From positions 715,917-779,916 of the forward strand of contig NZ_VCGX01000001.1 in assembly GCF_007671655.1 (NCBI RefSeq): DNA of 64,000 bases, written 5' to 3'. Below, in pieces: positions 1-10,241 of the stretch. A model generated the notes under the pieces. It was not told the DNA's origin. It searched no databases and worked only from the letters and a program-made list of their open reading frames with translations. Source of the DNA: Marinobacter piscis (lineage in GTDB: Bacteria; Pseudomonadota; Gammaproteobacteria; Pseudomonadales; Oleiphilaceae). Position numbers and translations under genes: made by a program. Every line of letters starts with the position of its first letter. Within the stretch, counting starts at the first letter, position 1.

Positions 1-1
1 T

Positions 2-1084
2 GAATCCCTGCTCACACCCTTGCAAAGCATTGCCGGTGTGGTTGAAAAAAAACAGACCATGCCAGTACTGTCCAACGTACTCCTGGTCGCTGAAGAAAAC
101 ACCCTGGTCCTGACCGGGACTAATATGGAAGTTGAGCTGGTGGGCCGGGTTACACCTGTGCATATTGATCAGCCCGGGCGCATAACGGTACCCGCCCGTA
201 AGCTGTCCGACATTTGCCGGGCCTTAGGGGATGAAGCCCCAATCGATCTGGTATTGGAAGGCGATCGATTGCATCTGAGCAGTGGCGCCAGTCATTTTAC
301 GCTGTCTACCTTGCCTGCAGAGCATTTTCCCAATGTGGAAGATGAAGCGGAGAGTTTCCGGCTGGAACTGCCTCAGAAAGAACTCCGGCGTATGTTCGAT
401 GCCACCGCCTTCGCGATGGCGCAGCAGGATGTTCGTTACTACCTGAATGGTTTGCTGCTGGAGGTTGATAAAGGCCATATACGCACGATAGCAACGGATG
501 GTCACCGTCTGGCAATGGCGCATGTAGAGCTGGACACCGGGTGTGATGAGGTCCGTCAGGTGATTGTACCGCGCAAAGGGGTACTGGAGCTTTCCCGGTT
601 GCTGGATGATGTGGAAACCCCGGTTACTCTGGTTATTGGTGATAACCATCTGCGCGCAACCGTGGGATCTTATACCTTCACCTCCAAGCTCATTGAAGGC
701 AAATTCCCGGATTATAACCGGGTCATCCCCCGTGGCGGCGATAAAGTGGTTCTGGCGGACCGGGCAACGCTCAAAAACACCTTACAGAGGGCTGGTATTC
801 TCTCCCATGAGAATATCCGTGGCGTGCGCCTTAACCTGGCGACCAATGAACTTCAGGTGTTTGCCAATAACCCTGACCAGGAACAGGCTGAAGATGCCGT
901 ATCCGTCGATTATCAGGGAGAGGCCCTGCAAATCGGTTTTAATGTGGGCTATCTTGTGGATGTAATGAACGCTCTGGACGATGACCAGGTGAAAATTACC
1001 CTCTCCAACCCTAACAGCAGCGCACTGATTGAATCCCAGACGGATGATCGCTGCCTTTATGTTGTTATGCCGATGAGGCTATAG
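2..1084 (+). CDS. dnaN: DNA polymerase III beta subunit (sliding clamp), 5' end outside window
   Basis: Ring-shaped processivity clamp that tethers the replicative polymerase to DNA. The frame is open from the second base of the window, giving 360 visible residues that begin ESLLTPLQSIAGVVEKKQT. Family members start about seven residues earlier, so only the extreme N-terminus is missing. A TTG at base 20 lies in frame but is internal, not a start. The C-terminus ends in the family-typical VVMPMRL. The three repeated clamp domains are covered at the usual total length of about 367 residues. It is followed after 10 bases by an AarF-like gene and then recF and gyrB, so dnaA is expected just upstream of the window. 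Identification is secure. Confidence 0.97.
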   Translation, partial: ESLLTPLQSIAGVVEKKQTMPVLSNVLLVAEENTLVLTGTNMEVELVGRVTPVHIDQPGRITVPARKLSDICRALGDEAPIDLVLEGDRLHLSSGASHFTLSTLPAEHFPNVEDEAESFRLELPQKELRRMFDATAFAMAQQDVRYYLNGLLLEVDKGHIRTIATDGHRLAMAHVELDTGCDEVRQVIVPRKGVLELSRLLDDVETPVTLVIGDNHLRATVGSYTFTSKLIEGKFPDYNRVIPRGGDKVVLADRATLKNTLQRAGILSHENIRGVRLNLATNELQVFANNPDQEQAEDAVSVDYQGEALQIGFNVGYLVDVMNALDDDQVKITLSNPNSSALIESQTDDRCLYVVMPMRL

Positions 1085-1094
1085 GAGAAGACCG

Positions 1095-2366
1095 ATGGGC
1101 ACCTTAGCGAATGGCATCAAGGGCGCATTCAGAATCGGACAAACCCTGTCGGTACTTGGCCGGACCGGGGTTAAATGGGTCGGGGGTGAACGCCCCCCTG
1201 CCCCGCAGCTTCTGCGTGAGACGTTCGAGTCACTGGGTGCAACCTACATCAAGCTGGGCCAGTTTATCGCCAGTTCGCCCACCTTCTTTCCAAAAGAGTA
1301 TGTTGAAGAGTTTCAGTATTGCCTGGACCGTACCCCCAGCTTGCCGTTTGGCGTTATCAAGCGAATCATCCGGGAAGAACTGGGCCAGCCTGTAGACCAG
1401 GTGTTCTCCGAGATTGACCCTGTTGCTTTAGCATCTGCCTCGATTGCGCAGGTACACGCCGCCCGGCTGGTTACCGGCGAAGACGTCGTAATCAAGGTAC
1501 AAAAGCCCGGTGTTGAAAACATCCTGCTGACCGACCTGAATTTTCTGTACGCATCGGCCCGGATTCTGGAGGTTTTGGCACCAAAGCTGTCCTGGACGTC
1601 CCTCTCGGGGATTGTGGAAGAAATTCAGCGCACCATGATGGAAGAGTGTGATTTCATCAAAGAGGCGAACAACCTCAAGGTATTCCGGACTTTCCTGCAC
1701 GATACCCATAACCAGGATGCCGCCGTTCCCCGGGTCTATGAACATTGCAGCACCCGCCGGATACTTACCATGGAACGCTTCTATGGGGTACCGCTAACCG
1801 ATCTGGAAAGTATCCGGGGCTACGCCAAAGATCCTGAACGTACGCTGATCACGGCGATGAATACCTGGTTTGCCAGCCTTACCCAATGTGAGTTTTTTCA
1901 TGCGGATGTGCACGCCGGTAACCTGATGGTTCTCGAAGATGGACGCGTCGGCTTTATCGACTTCGGGATTGTCGGAAGGATACGGCCGGACACCTGGCAG
2001 GCGGTCAGTGATTTCATCTCCGCTGTCATGGTCGGTAACTTTGAAGGCATGGCGGACGCAATGATTCGCATTGGCGTGACGCGGCAAGCCGTAAAGACGG
2101 ACGAACTGGCAGCCGATCTGCAAAAGCTGTATCAGACGATGGATACAATGGTTCCCGATGATGTGCCCTATCAGGCGGAGCAGGCAGAGGACGATGTTAA
2201 TAATATTCTTATGGAAATGGTCAGGGTCGGCGAAAGCCATGGTCTCCACTTTCCCCGGGAATTTGCACTGCTCCTGAAACAGTTCCTGTATTTTGACCGG
2301 TATGTACACATCCTGGCACCTGAAATGGATATGTTCATGGATGATCGTCTGAGCTTGCTGCACTGA
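1095..2366 (+). CDS. AarF/UbiB (ABC1) family atypical kinase-like protein
   Basis: 423-residue protein of the ABC1/UbiB atypical kinase family, whose members act in ubiquinone biosynthesis or lipid-linked processes by ATP binding rather than classical protein phosphorylation. Family signatures are visible: KLGQ (residues 53-56) in the N-terminal extension, an alanine-rich loop ASASIAQVHAA (113-123) replacing the usual glycine-rich loop, the ATP lysine in VIKVQ (about 134), HADVHAGN (269-276) and the DFG metal site (289-291). It lacks the C-terminal membrane helices of true UbiB and is much shorter, so it is a paralogue rather than ubiB itself. A Shine-Dalgarno AGGAGA precedes the ATG. It sits 10 bases after dnaN, probably co-transcribed with it. 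The substrate is unknown. Confidence 0.9.
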   Translation: MGTLANGIKGAFRIGQTLSVLGRTGVKWVGGERPPAPQLLRETFESLGATYIKLGQFIASSPTFFPKEYVEEFQYCLDRTPSLPFGVIKRIIREELGQPVDQVFSEIDPVALASASIAQVHAARLVTGEDVVIKVQKPGVENILLTDLNFLYASARILEVLAPKLSWTSLSGIVEEIQRTMMEECDFIKEANNLKVFRTFLHDTHNQDAAVPRVYEHCSTRRILTMERFYGVPLTDLESIRGYAKDPERTLITAMNTWFASLTQCEFFHADVHAGNLMVLEDGRVGFIDFGIVGRIRPDTWQAVSDFISAVMVGNFEGMADAMIRIGVTRQAVKTDELAADLQKLYQTMDTMVPDDVPYQAEQAEDDVNNILMEMVRVGESHGLHFPREFALLLKQFLYFDRYVHILAPEMDMFMDDRLSLLH

Positions 2367-2490
2367 AGTCAGTCGCCTTCAGCACTCAGATTTTGTACAC
2401 TGAGGCAGTTGTCCACGCCGTGTGCGGGGCGCTGCCTTTTTTCATGGATACAGTCCATTTCTCTTGCTGCCGCGACGAGCTGTCCTTTCT

Positions 2491-3624
2491 ATGGCGCTGG
2501 TAAAGCTTCATACCGAGTTTTTTCGCAATCTTAACTTCACGGAACCTGTTTCTTTTTCGCCGTCGTTCAATCTGATCTATGGTGCTAATGGCAGTGGCAA
2601 AACCAGCATACTCGAAGCCATCGGTTATCTTGGGTTAGGCCGATCGTTCCGGGTTAACCGGCACCAGGCCGTTGTTCAGCATGGCGAACATAAGCTGACG
2701 GTTTTTGGTGGTTTGGACCACGGGTTTGATGGTTTACAGAACCGGCGCTCAGAAAACCCACTGGCCCATCGTCTGGGAATTTCCCGGGATGTATCCCGTA
2801 AAGAAACAATCCTTCGCGTGGATGGCGAAAGTGTACGAAGTCTCTCGTCGCTGGCCATGCATCTGCCGGTCTCAGTAATTGACCCCGGGGTGTTCGACAT
2901 TGTCGCGGGGGGGCCTGGTAAGCGCCGACAGTTTCTCGACTGGGCAGTGTTCCACGTGGAACCTTCCTTTGCAGCCGGCTGGCAGCAGTGTCAGAGAGTG
3001 ATATCGCAGCGGAATCAAACGCTCAGAAATGGTAGAATGGACGAATCCCTGCTGCGTATCTGGGACGCACAGTACGCAACATTGAGTGAACAAGTGAGCA
3101 CTGCCCGGGAAACGACATTTGAGGGTTTCAAGCGTGCGTTTTTCAGCCTGGTTCACAAAGTGGATATGAGTTGGGCAGATAAACTGAAACTCGAGTTCTA
3201 TCCAGGCTGGGATACCACTCAGTCGTTGACGGATGTCCTCTTAAGGCACCGGGAACAGGAAAAGCGCATGGGGCATACGTTATATGGCCCCAATCGCGCA
3301 GATATCCGGATCCGGTTTCAAGGGCGGCCAGTCGCGGAGACATTTTCCCGCGGCCAGCAAAAAACCTTAGTGATACTGATGAAGATTGCCCAGAGTGTGG
3401 TGTTGAATGAACTGGGCAAACAGGTCAGTTTTTTGGTCGATGATATTAACGCCGAACTGGACGAGAGCCACAGGTCCATGCTGGCTCAGAAATTACAGGA
3501 ACTGGGCTGCCAGGTGTTTGTAACCTCAATAGAGCACCCGGATCCGGATGTGTTGTGGAAAGGTAACTCCACACCTGAATATCGAATGTTCCACGTGGAA
3601 CATGGAAAATTGAAGGAAGAATAA
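2491..3624 (+). CDS. recF: DNA replication and repair protein RecF
   Basis: SMC-like ATPase that loads RecA at single-strand gaps together with RecO and RecR. 377 residues from the ATG at 2491. Walker A GANGSGKT is at residues 31-38, the ABC-type signature region reads FSRGQQKTL, and Walker B reads FLVDDINAELD. An upstream in-frame GTG at 2422 would add 23 residues (MRGAAFFHGYSPF...) that have no counterpart in the family, which begins MALxxLxxxxFRN, so I choose 2491 although its ribosome binding site is poor. The coding sequence contains two parS centromere sites (codons for FHVEP and FHVEH), listed separately. gyrB follows after 47 bases. Confidence 0.96.
   Translation: MALVKLHTEFFRNLNFTEPVSFSPSFNLIYGANGSGKTSILEAIGYLGLGRSFRVNRHQAVVQHGEHKLTVFGGLDHGFDGLQNRRSENPLAHRLGISRDVSRKETILRVDGESVRSLSSLAMHLPVSVIDPGVFDIVAGGPGKRRQFLDWAVFHVEPSFAAGWQQCQRVISQRNQTLRNGRMDESLLRIWDAQYATLSEQVSTARETTFEGFKRAFFSLVHKVDMSWADKLKLEFYPGWDTTQSLTDVLLRHREQEKRMGHTLYGPNRADIRIRFQGRPVAETFSRGQQKTLVILMKIAQSVVLNELGKQVSFLVDDINAELDESHRSMLAQKLQELGCQVFVTSIEHPDPDVLWKGNSTPEYRMFHVEHGKLKEE
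2948..2963. promoter_or_regulatory. parS site 1 (ParB-binding centromere sequence) inside recF
   Basis: Reads TGTTCCACGTGGAACC, 15 of 16 matches to TGTTCCACGTGGAACA, the palindromic parS of Pseudomonas-type chromosomes; the inner 14 bases GTTCCACGTGGAAC are perfect. It lies within recF, encoding VFHVEP. ParB spreading from such origin-proximal sites drives chromosome segregation. The family knowledge is firm; binding here is inferred. Confidence 0.9.
3587..3602. promoter_or_regulatory. parS site 2 (perfect 16-bp palindrome) near the end of recF
   Basis: Reads TGTTCCACGTGGAACA, a perfect 16-bp palindrome identical to the consensus parS. It lies 639 bases after the first site, encoding FHVEH close to the RecF C-terminus. 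A chance occurrence of a 16-mer in 64 kb is negligible, and a second copy in the same gene supports a real centromere. Confidence 0.95.
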
Positions 3625-3635
3625 AACCGGCTTGA

Positions 3636-6089
<2,454 letters not shown>

Positions 6090-6115
6090 TCGGATCAGAA
6101 ACTCTCAAGGACAAC

Positions 6116-6150
6116 AAAAAAGGCCAGAGAAATTATTCTCTGGCCTTTTC
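6116..6150. terminator. Bidirectional intrinsic terminator, gyrB / VC0807-like gene
   Basis: Perfect 11-bp stem AGGCCAGAGAA (6121-6131) / TTCTCTGGCCT (6136-6146) with a 4-base loop, flanked by an A-run (6116-6121) and a T-run (6146-6149), so it works on both strands. The loop contains the TAA stop (6133-6135) of the minus-strand gene. Confidence 0.9.
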
Positions 6151-6870
6151 TTTTTCTGCCAGGTGCGGTGCCACCACTTCATCCAGTGTGTAACCGGTGA
6201 GACGTCGGATGGTCCGCCACAGATAGTAAAAAATGAGCAGCATCATCACCATGGAAGGGATAGCAATCATCGGATAACTCACCAGCGTCATTTTCCCCAG
6301 CTCTTCATTAAAAGCCTGAGTACCGGACGGGCTGACCACAATCCAGCGCGCCAGAACATAGTTCATTATGGATGAAAACAGGAAGGTGCCCGCAAAAAAG
6401 TAGCTGGCTTTTAACAAACGGTTATCAAATTCCTCTATGTGGCCTTTTTCAGCCAGCGTATAGTGAATTTTTTCGATATCCAGCACCCTCGGGTTGTAAA
6501 GCAGTGTCCGCACCAAAGGGTATTTAGTACGTGTCGACGCCAGCACAGCCAGCCCGATAATGGCGGGGATTGCTGCCTCCTTTATGGCCAGCCAGAAGGC
6601 ATCCAGTTCAAGTAGGCCAATCCCGCCTGTCAGGCCCACACTTATCAAACCGAGTACCGCGATAAAGTTCTTTTTGCGGTAGCGAACCAGTTCAAATAAC
6701 CCCCACCCCAGCGGGAATGCCAGCCCAATCAGGAGTGCATTCACGCTACCAAGGTGTTGGTCACCACTGAATTTCATCAGGATGACTGAAGGGATAATAA
6801 TGCTGACCAGAAGGTCGACCCAGGGCCTGGGTCTGTGGTCGGGTATGGATGTGCGATCGGGTGTAGTCAT
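6133..6870 (-). CDS. VC0807-like multi-pass inner-membrane protein
   Basis: 245-residue integral membrane protein. About five to six hydrophobic segments are visible: WVDLLVSIIIPSVILMKF near the N-terminus, ALLIGLAFPLGWGLFEL, FIAVLGLISVGLTGGIG, AIPAIIGLAVL, a segment around FFAGTFLFSSIMNYVLA, and a C-terminal IAIPSMVMMLLIFYYLW. The pattern, including the NPRVLDIEKI stretch, resembles the VC0807 family (septation-protein-A-like), whose function is unknown. The start at 6870 gives a cytoplasmic proline/arginine-rich N-terminus. The last codons form one arm of the terminator shared with gyrB. No operon partner is obvious; gabT lies upstream, in the same direction, with its own terminator. Function cannot be assigned from sequence. 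Confidence 0.72.
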   Translation of the reverse strand: MTTPDRTSIPDHRPRPWVDLLVSIIIPSVILMKFSGDQHLGSVNALLIGLAFPLGWGLFELVRYRKKNFIAVLGLISVGLTGGIGLLELDAFWLAIKEAAIPAIIGLAVLASTRTKYPLVRTLLYNPRVLDIEKIHYTLAEKGHIEEFDNRLLKASYFFAGTFLFSSIMNYVLARWIVVSPSGTQAFNEELGKMTLVSYPMIAIPSMVMMLLIFYYLWRTIRRLTGYTLDEVVAPHLAEKEKARE

Positions 6871-6921
6871 AACTCTGCCTGGTTAATGGTACGGCTGGGC
6901 TCAGTATACGATGAAAGCCAC

Positions 6922-6949
6922 AAAAAAGCCGAACCCGGAGGCTCGGCTT
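6922..6949 (-). terminator. Intrinsic terminator of gabT
   Basis: On the minus strand a stem AAGCCGA / TCGGCTT with an inner GG/CC pairing and loop is followed by six T residues (the A-run at 6922-6927 on the plus strand). It lies 27 bases after the gabT stop. Confidence 0.8.
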
Positions 6950-6975
6950 GAGTCGCGAAAATACACCTCCAGGTG

Positions 6976-8253
6976 TCAGGCACCGACCTCTTTAAGGCAT
7001 TCCTCAACAATGGCCAGACCTTCCTCGAGAACCTCATCCTCGATGGTAACGGGCATCAGGAAGCGCAGGCTGTTGCCGTACATACCGCAACTGAGCAAAA
7101 TCAGACTCTTCTCTTTTGCCTTTTTGGTCATCGCTGCGGCCAGTTCGGGCATGGGTTTGCGATTGTCCTTACTTTCAACAAACTCAAATGCCGCCATGGA
7201 TCCGAAGCAGCGAACGTTGTCCACATGGGTGAACTGTTCCTGCCACTGCGTAAACCGCGCATTCAGCTTTTCACCCAAACGCTGGCTCTGCCCCAGAATG
7301 TCTTCTTCCTTGAATACATCAAACACGGCCAGTGCAGCTGCACACGCAGCCGGGTTACCCGTGTAGGTACCGCCCAGTGAGTTGGGGCCTGAGGCGTCCA
7401 TGTGTTTGTCGGTTCCGATAATCGCCGAGATGGGCATACCATCTGCCATACTCTTGGCTACGGTTATAATATCCGGTTCAACATCACTGTGTTCAATGGC
7501 AAACATCTTGCCGGTCCGCCCAAACCCGCACTGGACCTCATCCACAATCAAGAGGATGCCGTTTTCATCGCATATTTCGCGAAGTTTTTTGAGGAAACTC
7601 GTAGGGGCCGGATAGAAGCCACCCTCCCCGAGTACCGTTTCCAGCACAATGGCTGCGGTATCCTTTGCGGGTGAATCGGCTTTCATGGTCATCATCAGCC
7701 CACGAATGGCCTCATCTTCGCTCACCCCATGATAAGGCACAGGATACGGGGCACGGTAAACCGTTCCCGGCATAGGGCCGAAATCCGTCTGGTAAGGTGC
7801 TGCCTTGCCGTTCATGGCCATCGTCATGAAGGTACGACCGTGGAAGGCGCCATCAAAACAGATAACATTGGTGCGGCCGGTCGCAGCCCGGGCAATCTTG
7901 ATTGCGTTCTCCAGTGCCTCCGCCCCGGAGTTAGCCAGCATGACTTTGGCATGCCCTTTTACCGGAGCCACTTCGCTTAGTTTCTGTGCCAGATTTACAT
8001 AGCCCTCATAGGGCATCACGGTCTGGCAGGTATGCATCAGTTTATCGAGTTGCGCTTTGATCGCCGCGACCACTTTCGGGTGCCGGTGACCAACATTGAG
8101 AACACCAATGCCCCCGGCAAAATCAATCATGCGATTGCCATCGGCATCCCAGAGCTCGGCGTTGGTTGCATGGTCGGCAAACTGTTCGTTAGGGCTTGCC
8201 ACACCCGCTGCAACATAGCGTTCTTTCAAGGCTTGTAACTCTCTATTGCTCAC
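6976..8253 (-). CDS. gabT: 4-aminobutyrate aminotransferase (class III, PLP-dependent)
   Basis: Transfers the amino group of GABA to 2-oxoglutarate, giving succinate semialdehyde and glutamate; cytosolic. 425 residues, the normal length. Class III features: the NSGAEALENAIKIAR cofactor-phosphate region (108-122), the PLP-binding aspartate in IVDEVQCGFGRTG (D238), and the Schiff-base lysine in ITVAKSMADGMP (K267). No gabD lies alongside, so it stands as a single gene between its own terminator and an upstream ABC exporter. Substrate preference among omega-amino acids (GABA, 5-aminovalerate) cannot be fixed from sequence alone, but the overall match to GabT is strong. Confidence 0.93.
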   Translation of the reverse strand: MSNRELQALKERYVAAGVASPNEQFADHATNAELWDADGNRMIDFAGGIGVLNVGHRHPKVVAAIKAQLDKLMHTCQTVMPYEGYVNLAQKLSEVAPVKGHAKVMLANSGAEALENAIKIARAATGRTNVICFDGAFHGRTFMTMAMNGKAAPYQTDFGPMPGTVYRAPYPVPYHGVSEDEAIRGLMMTMKADSPAKDTAAIVLETVLGEGGFYPAPTSFLKKLREICDENGILLIVDEVQCGFGRTGKMFAIEHSDVEPDIITVAKSMADGMPISAIIGTDKHMDASGPNSLGGTYTGNPAACAAALAVFDVFKEEDILGQSQRLGEKLNARFTQWQEQFTHVDNVRCFGSMAAFEFVESKDNRKPMPELAAAMTKKAKEKSLILLSCGMYGNSLRFLMPVTIEDEVLEEGLAIVEECLKEVGA

Positions 8254-8342
8254 GGTGCCATTCTCCCTGTTTATCTGATTTATCTGTCTCCTTACCCAGT
8301 GTAGGTAGTAGCTCGGCCGGACACAAACCGGGGGCTGGAATA

Positions 8343-10100
8343 TTATTCCGGTGGCTCACGGAACTGCAGTGCGGCAAGGCGACGGTAGAGTTCGTTTTCC
8401 TGAATCAGTGTGTCGTGGCTGCCAACGGCTAATAAACGCCCCTGATCCAGAACGGCGATGCGGTCAGCATCCCTTACTGTGGCCAGCCGGTGGGCAATAA
8501 CCAGTGTGGTGCGGCCAGCTGTGAGTGCCGGCATGGCTTGTTGTATCAGGCTCTCGCTCTCTGCATCCAGCGCACTGGTGGCTTCATCCAGCAGCAACAC
8601 GGGTGCATCAGCCAGTAACGCCCGGGCAATTGCCAGGCGTTGTTTCTGTCCTCCGGAAAGCCCGAGCCCGGCATCTCCCAACCGGGTCAGGTAACCTTCG
8701 GGCAGCTTCTCGATAAACTCATGGGCATGGGCAATACGGGCCGCCTTTTCAACATCGGCCTGACTGGCCTCGGGACGAGCGTAGCGTATGTTGTCTGCTA
8801 GGGTGCCATGGAACAGCGCTGGGTTTTGTGGCACCAGTGCAAAGCAGCCTCGTAACGCATTCAGGGATACACTGGCGGTATCTGTATGATCAATATGAAT
8901 ACGGCCACTGTCGGGCTGGTAAAAGTGCATAAGGAGATCGAATAACGTGGATTTTCCGGCGCCAGACGGCCCGACCAGTGCCAGGGTTTCGCCAGCATGA
9001 ATGTTCAGCGAAATATCGGTTAGCGCCGGAGTGCTGCTGCGCCCGGGGTAGCTGAAATTCAGGTTCTTAATGGTAATATGGCCGGCCACCGGCTCGGGAA
9101 ATTCACTGGCCAGCTCCGGAGGCCGCGCAAACGCGGGCCTGGTCTGTAACAGCTCGAATAGCCGTGCGGCAGAGCCGGCAGCCCGTTGCAGTTCCCCAAT
9201 CACCTCGCTGATGGCGCCCGCGGCCACGCCCACCAGCAAGCTGTAAAAGACAAAGGCCGCCAGTTCACCGGGAGTGATGCGACCCTCTATCACATCCAGG
9301 CCCCCAATCCAGATGACGATGCCCACCGCCCCCATTACCAGAGAGATCACCAGAGTGGTCAGCCAGGCCCGCTGTTTAATACGCTCGCGGGCAATGTTGA
9401 AGGCACGTTCGGAAATGTCTGCAAAAAAACGCCGGTCATGGGGCTGATGGTTAAAGGCCTGTACAGTTTTAATCTGCGTGAGGTTTTCGCCGACGTAGCT
9501 GCCGACATCCGCCACCCGGTCCTGACTGAGTCGGGACAGTTTTCGTACCCGTCGGCCAAAAAACAGAATGGGCACAATAACCAGAGGGAACCCGAGCATG
9601 ATAATCCCGGCCAGCCTGGCATTGGTCACGAACAGCAACAGCAGACCACCCACCAGCATAAGCGCATTACGTAAGGCAATAGACACAGTGGAGCCGATCA
9701 CCGATTGCAGAACCGTGGTGTCCGCGGTAAAGCGGGACTGTATTTCCAGTGCGCGGTTTTGTTCGAAGAATCCGGGGTGAAGGTCAATCAGATGGTTGAA
9801 TACCTGTTTACGGATATCAGCCACGACCCTTTCGCCAATCCAGGACACCAGATAAAAACGGGCGAAAGATCCGAAGGCCAGGCCCAGAACCAGAATGAAA
9901 AACAGCCCCATGGCGCGAGCCAGATCGCCGGAGGACTGTGTCGCCAGGCCCTGATCGACGAGAATCCGAAGACCCTGGCCCAGTCCAAGGGTAATGCCTG
10001 CTGTAATAACCAGTGCCACCAGAGCACCCGCAACAGCCTTACGGTAGGGGCGAATGAATCCGATGACCAGTTTCAGGGCCTGCCGGTGACGCGTGTTAAT
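8343..10100 (-). CDS. ABC exporter, fused permease-ATPase (MsbA-like half transporter)
   Basis: 585-residue half-transporter: one six-helix transmembrane domain (about residues 15-300, including GALVALVITAGITLGLGQG and ALRNALMLVGGLLLLFV) followed by one nucleotide-binding domain with Walker A GPSGAGKST, signature LSGGQKQRLAIARALL and Walker B VLLLDEATSALD. It should work as a dimer exporting lipids, peptides or drugs. The frame has no ATG, GTG or well-placed TTG in the right place. A perfect GGAGG lies six bases before ATT at 10100, which gives the N-terminus expected for the family (NTRHRQALKLVIGFIRPYR). The frame stays open far upstream, but that extension overlaps the divergent exporter and is not protein-like. 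Substrate unknown. Confidence 0.9.
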   Translation of the reverse strand: MNTRHRQALKLVIGFIRPYRKAVAGALVALVITAGITLGLGQGLRILVDQGLATQSSGDLARAMGLFFILVLGLAFGSFARFYLVSWIGERVVADIRKQVFNHLIDLHPGFFEQNRALEIQSRFTADTTVLQSVIGSTVSIALRNALMLVGGLLLLFVTNARLAGIIMLGFPLVIVPILFFGRRVRKLSRLSQDRVADVGSYVGENLTQIKTVQAFNHQPHDRRFFADISERAFNIARERIKQRAWLTTLVISLVMGAVGIVIWIGGLDVIEGRITPGELAAFVFYSLLVGVAAGAISEVIGELQRAAGSAARLFELLQTRPAFARPPELASEFPEPVAGHITIKNLNFSYPGRSSTPALTDISLNIHAGETLALVGPSGAGKSTLFDLLMHFYQPDSGRIHIDHTDTASVSLNALRGCFALVPQNPALFHGTLADNIRYARPEASQADVEKAARIAHAHEFIEKLPEGYLTRLGDAGLGLSGGQKQRLAIARALLADAPVLLLDEATSALDAESESLIQQAMPALTAGRTTLVIAHRLATVRDADRIAVLDQGRLLAVGSHDTLIQENELYRRLAALQFREPPE

Positions 10101-10106
10101 GGTGTG

Positions 10107-10111
10107 CCTCC
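10107..10111 (-). promoter_or_regulatory. Shine-Dalgarno GGAGG that selects an ATT start
   Basis: CCTCC on the plus strand is GGAGG on the minus strand. The six-base spacer CACACC leads directly to ATT (10100-10098). No other initiation-type codon in frame has a ribosome binding site, so this site is the basis for the start of the 585-residue exporter. Confidence 0.6.
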
Positions 10112-10182
10112 AGATATTGAGCTGCTGAAAAAAGCTGCAGTGATGTAGACTCAGGCCCGGCTCGAGCGCTGTTCTCGACAAG

Positions 10183-10221
10183 TCTTGGCATATTCTTGAT
10201 CTCTCTTGATCGCTCTTGATC
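10183..10221. repeat. Phased TCTTGATC direct repeats between divergent exporters
   Basis: TCTTGATC occurs at 10194, 10204 and 10214, exactly 10 bp apart (one helical turn), preceded by a degenerate TCTTGGCA at 10183. The array sits in the 141-base gap between the two divergent ABC exporter genes. This is the arrangement of an operator for a protein bound along one face of the DNA. The binding factor is unknown. Confidence 0.6.
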
Positions 10222-10241
10222 AACCCGTGAAAAATGAAGGA

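Noticed and set aside
224-649. Open frames antisense to dnaN, and similar long antisense frames in gyrB, recB, recC, rsmB and prlC
   Set aside because: They are shadows of strongly coding frames in GC-biased DNA, without ribosome binding sites or recognisable domains.
2409-2418. DnaA-box-like TTGTCCACG upstream of recF
   Set aside because: 7 of 9 match, isolated, no other origin features; chance is sufficient.
2422-2490. Longer N-terminus for RecF from GTG at 2422
   Set aside because: The 23 extra residues have no family counterpart and the GTG lacks a ribosome binding site.
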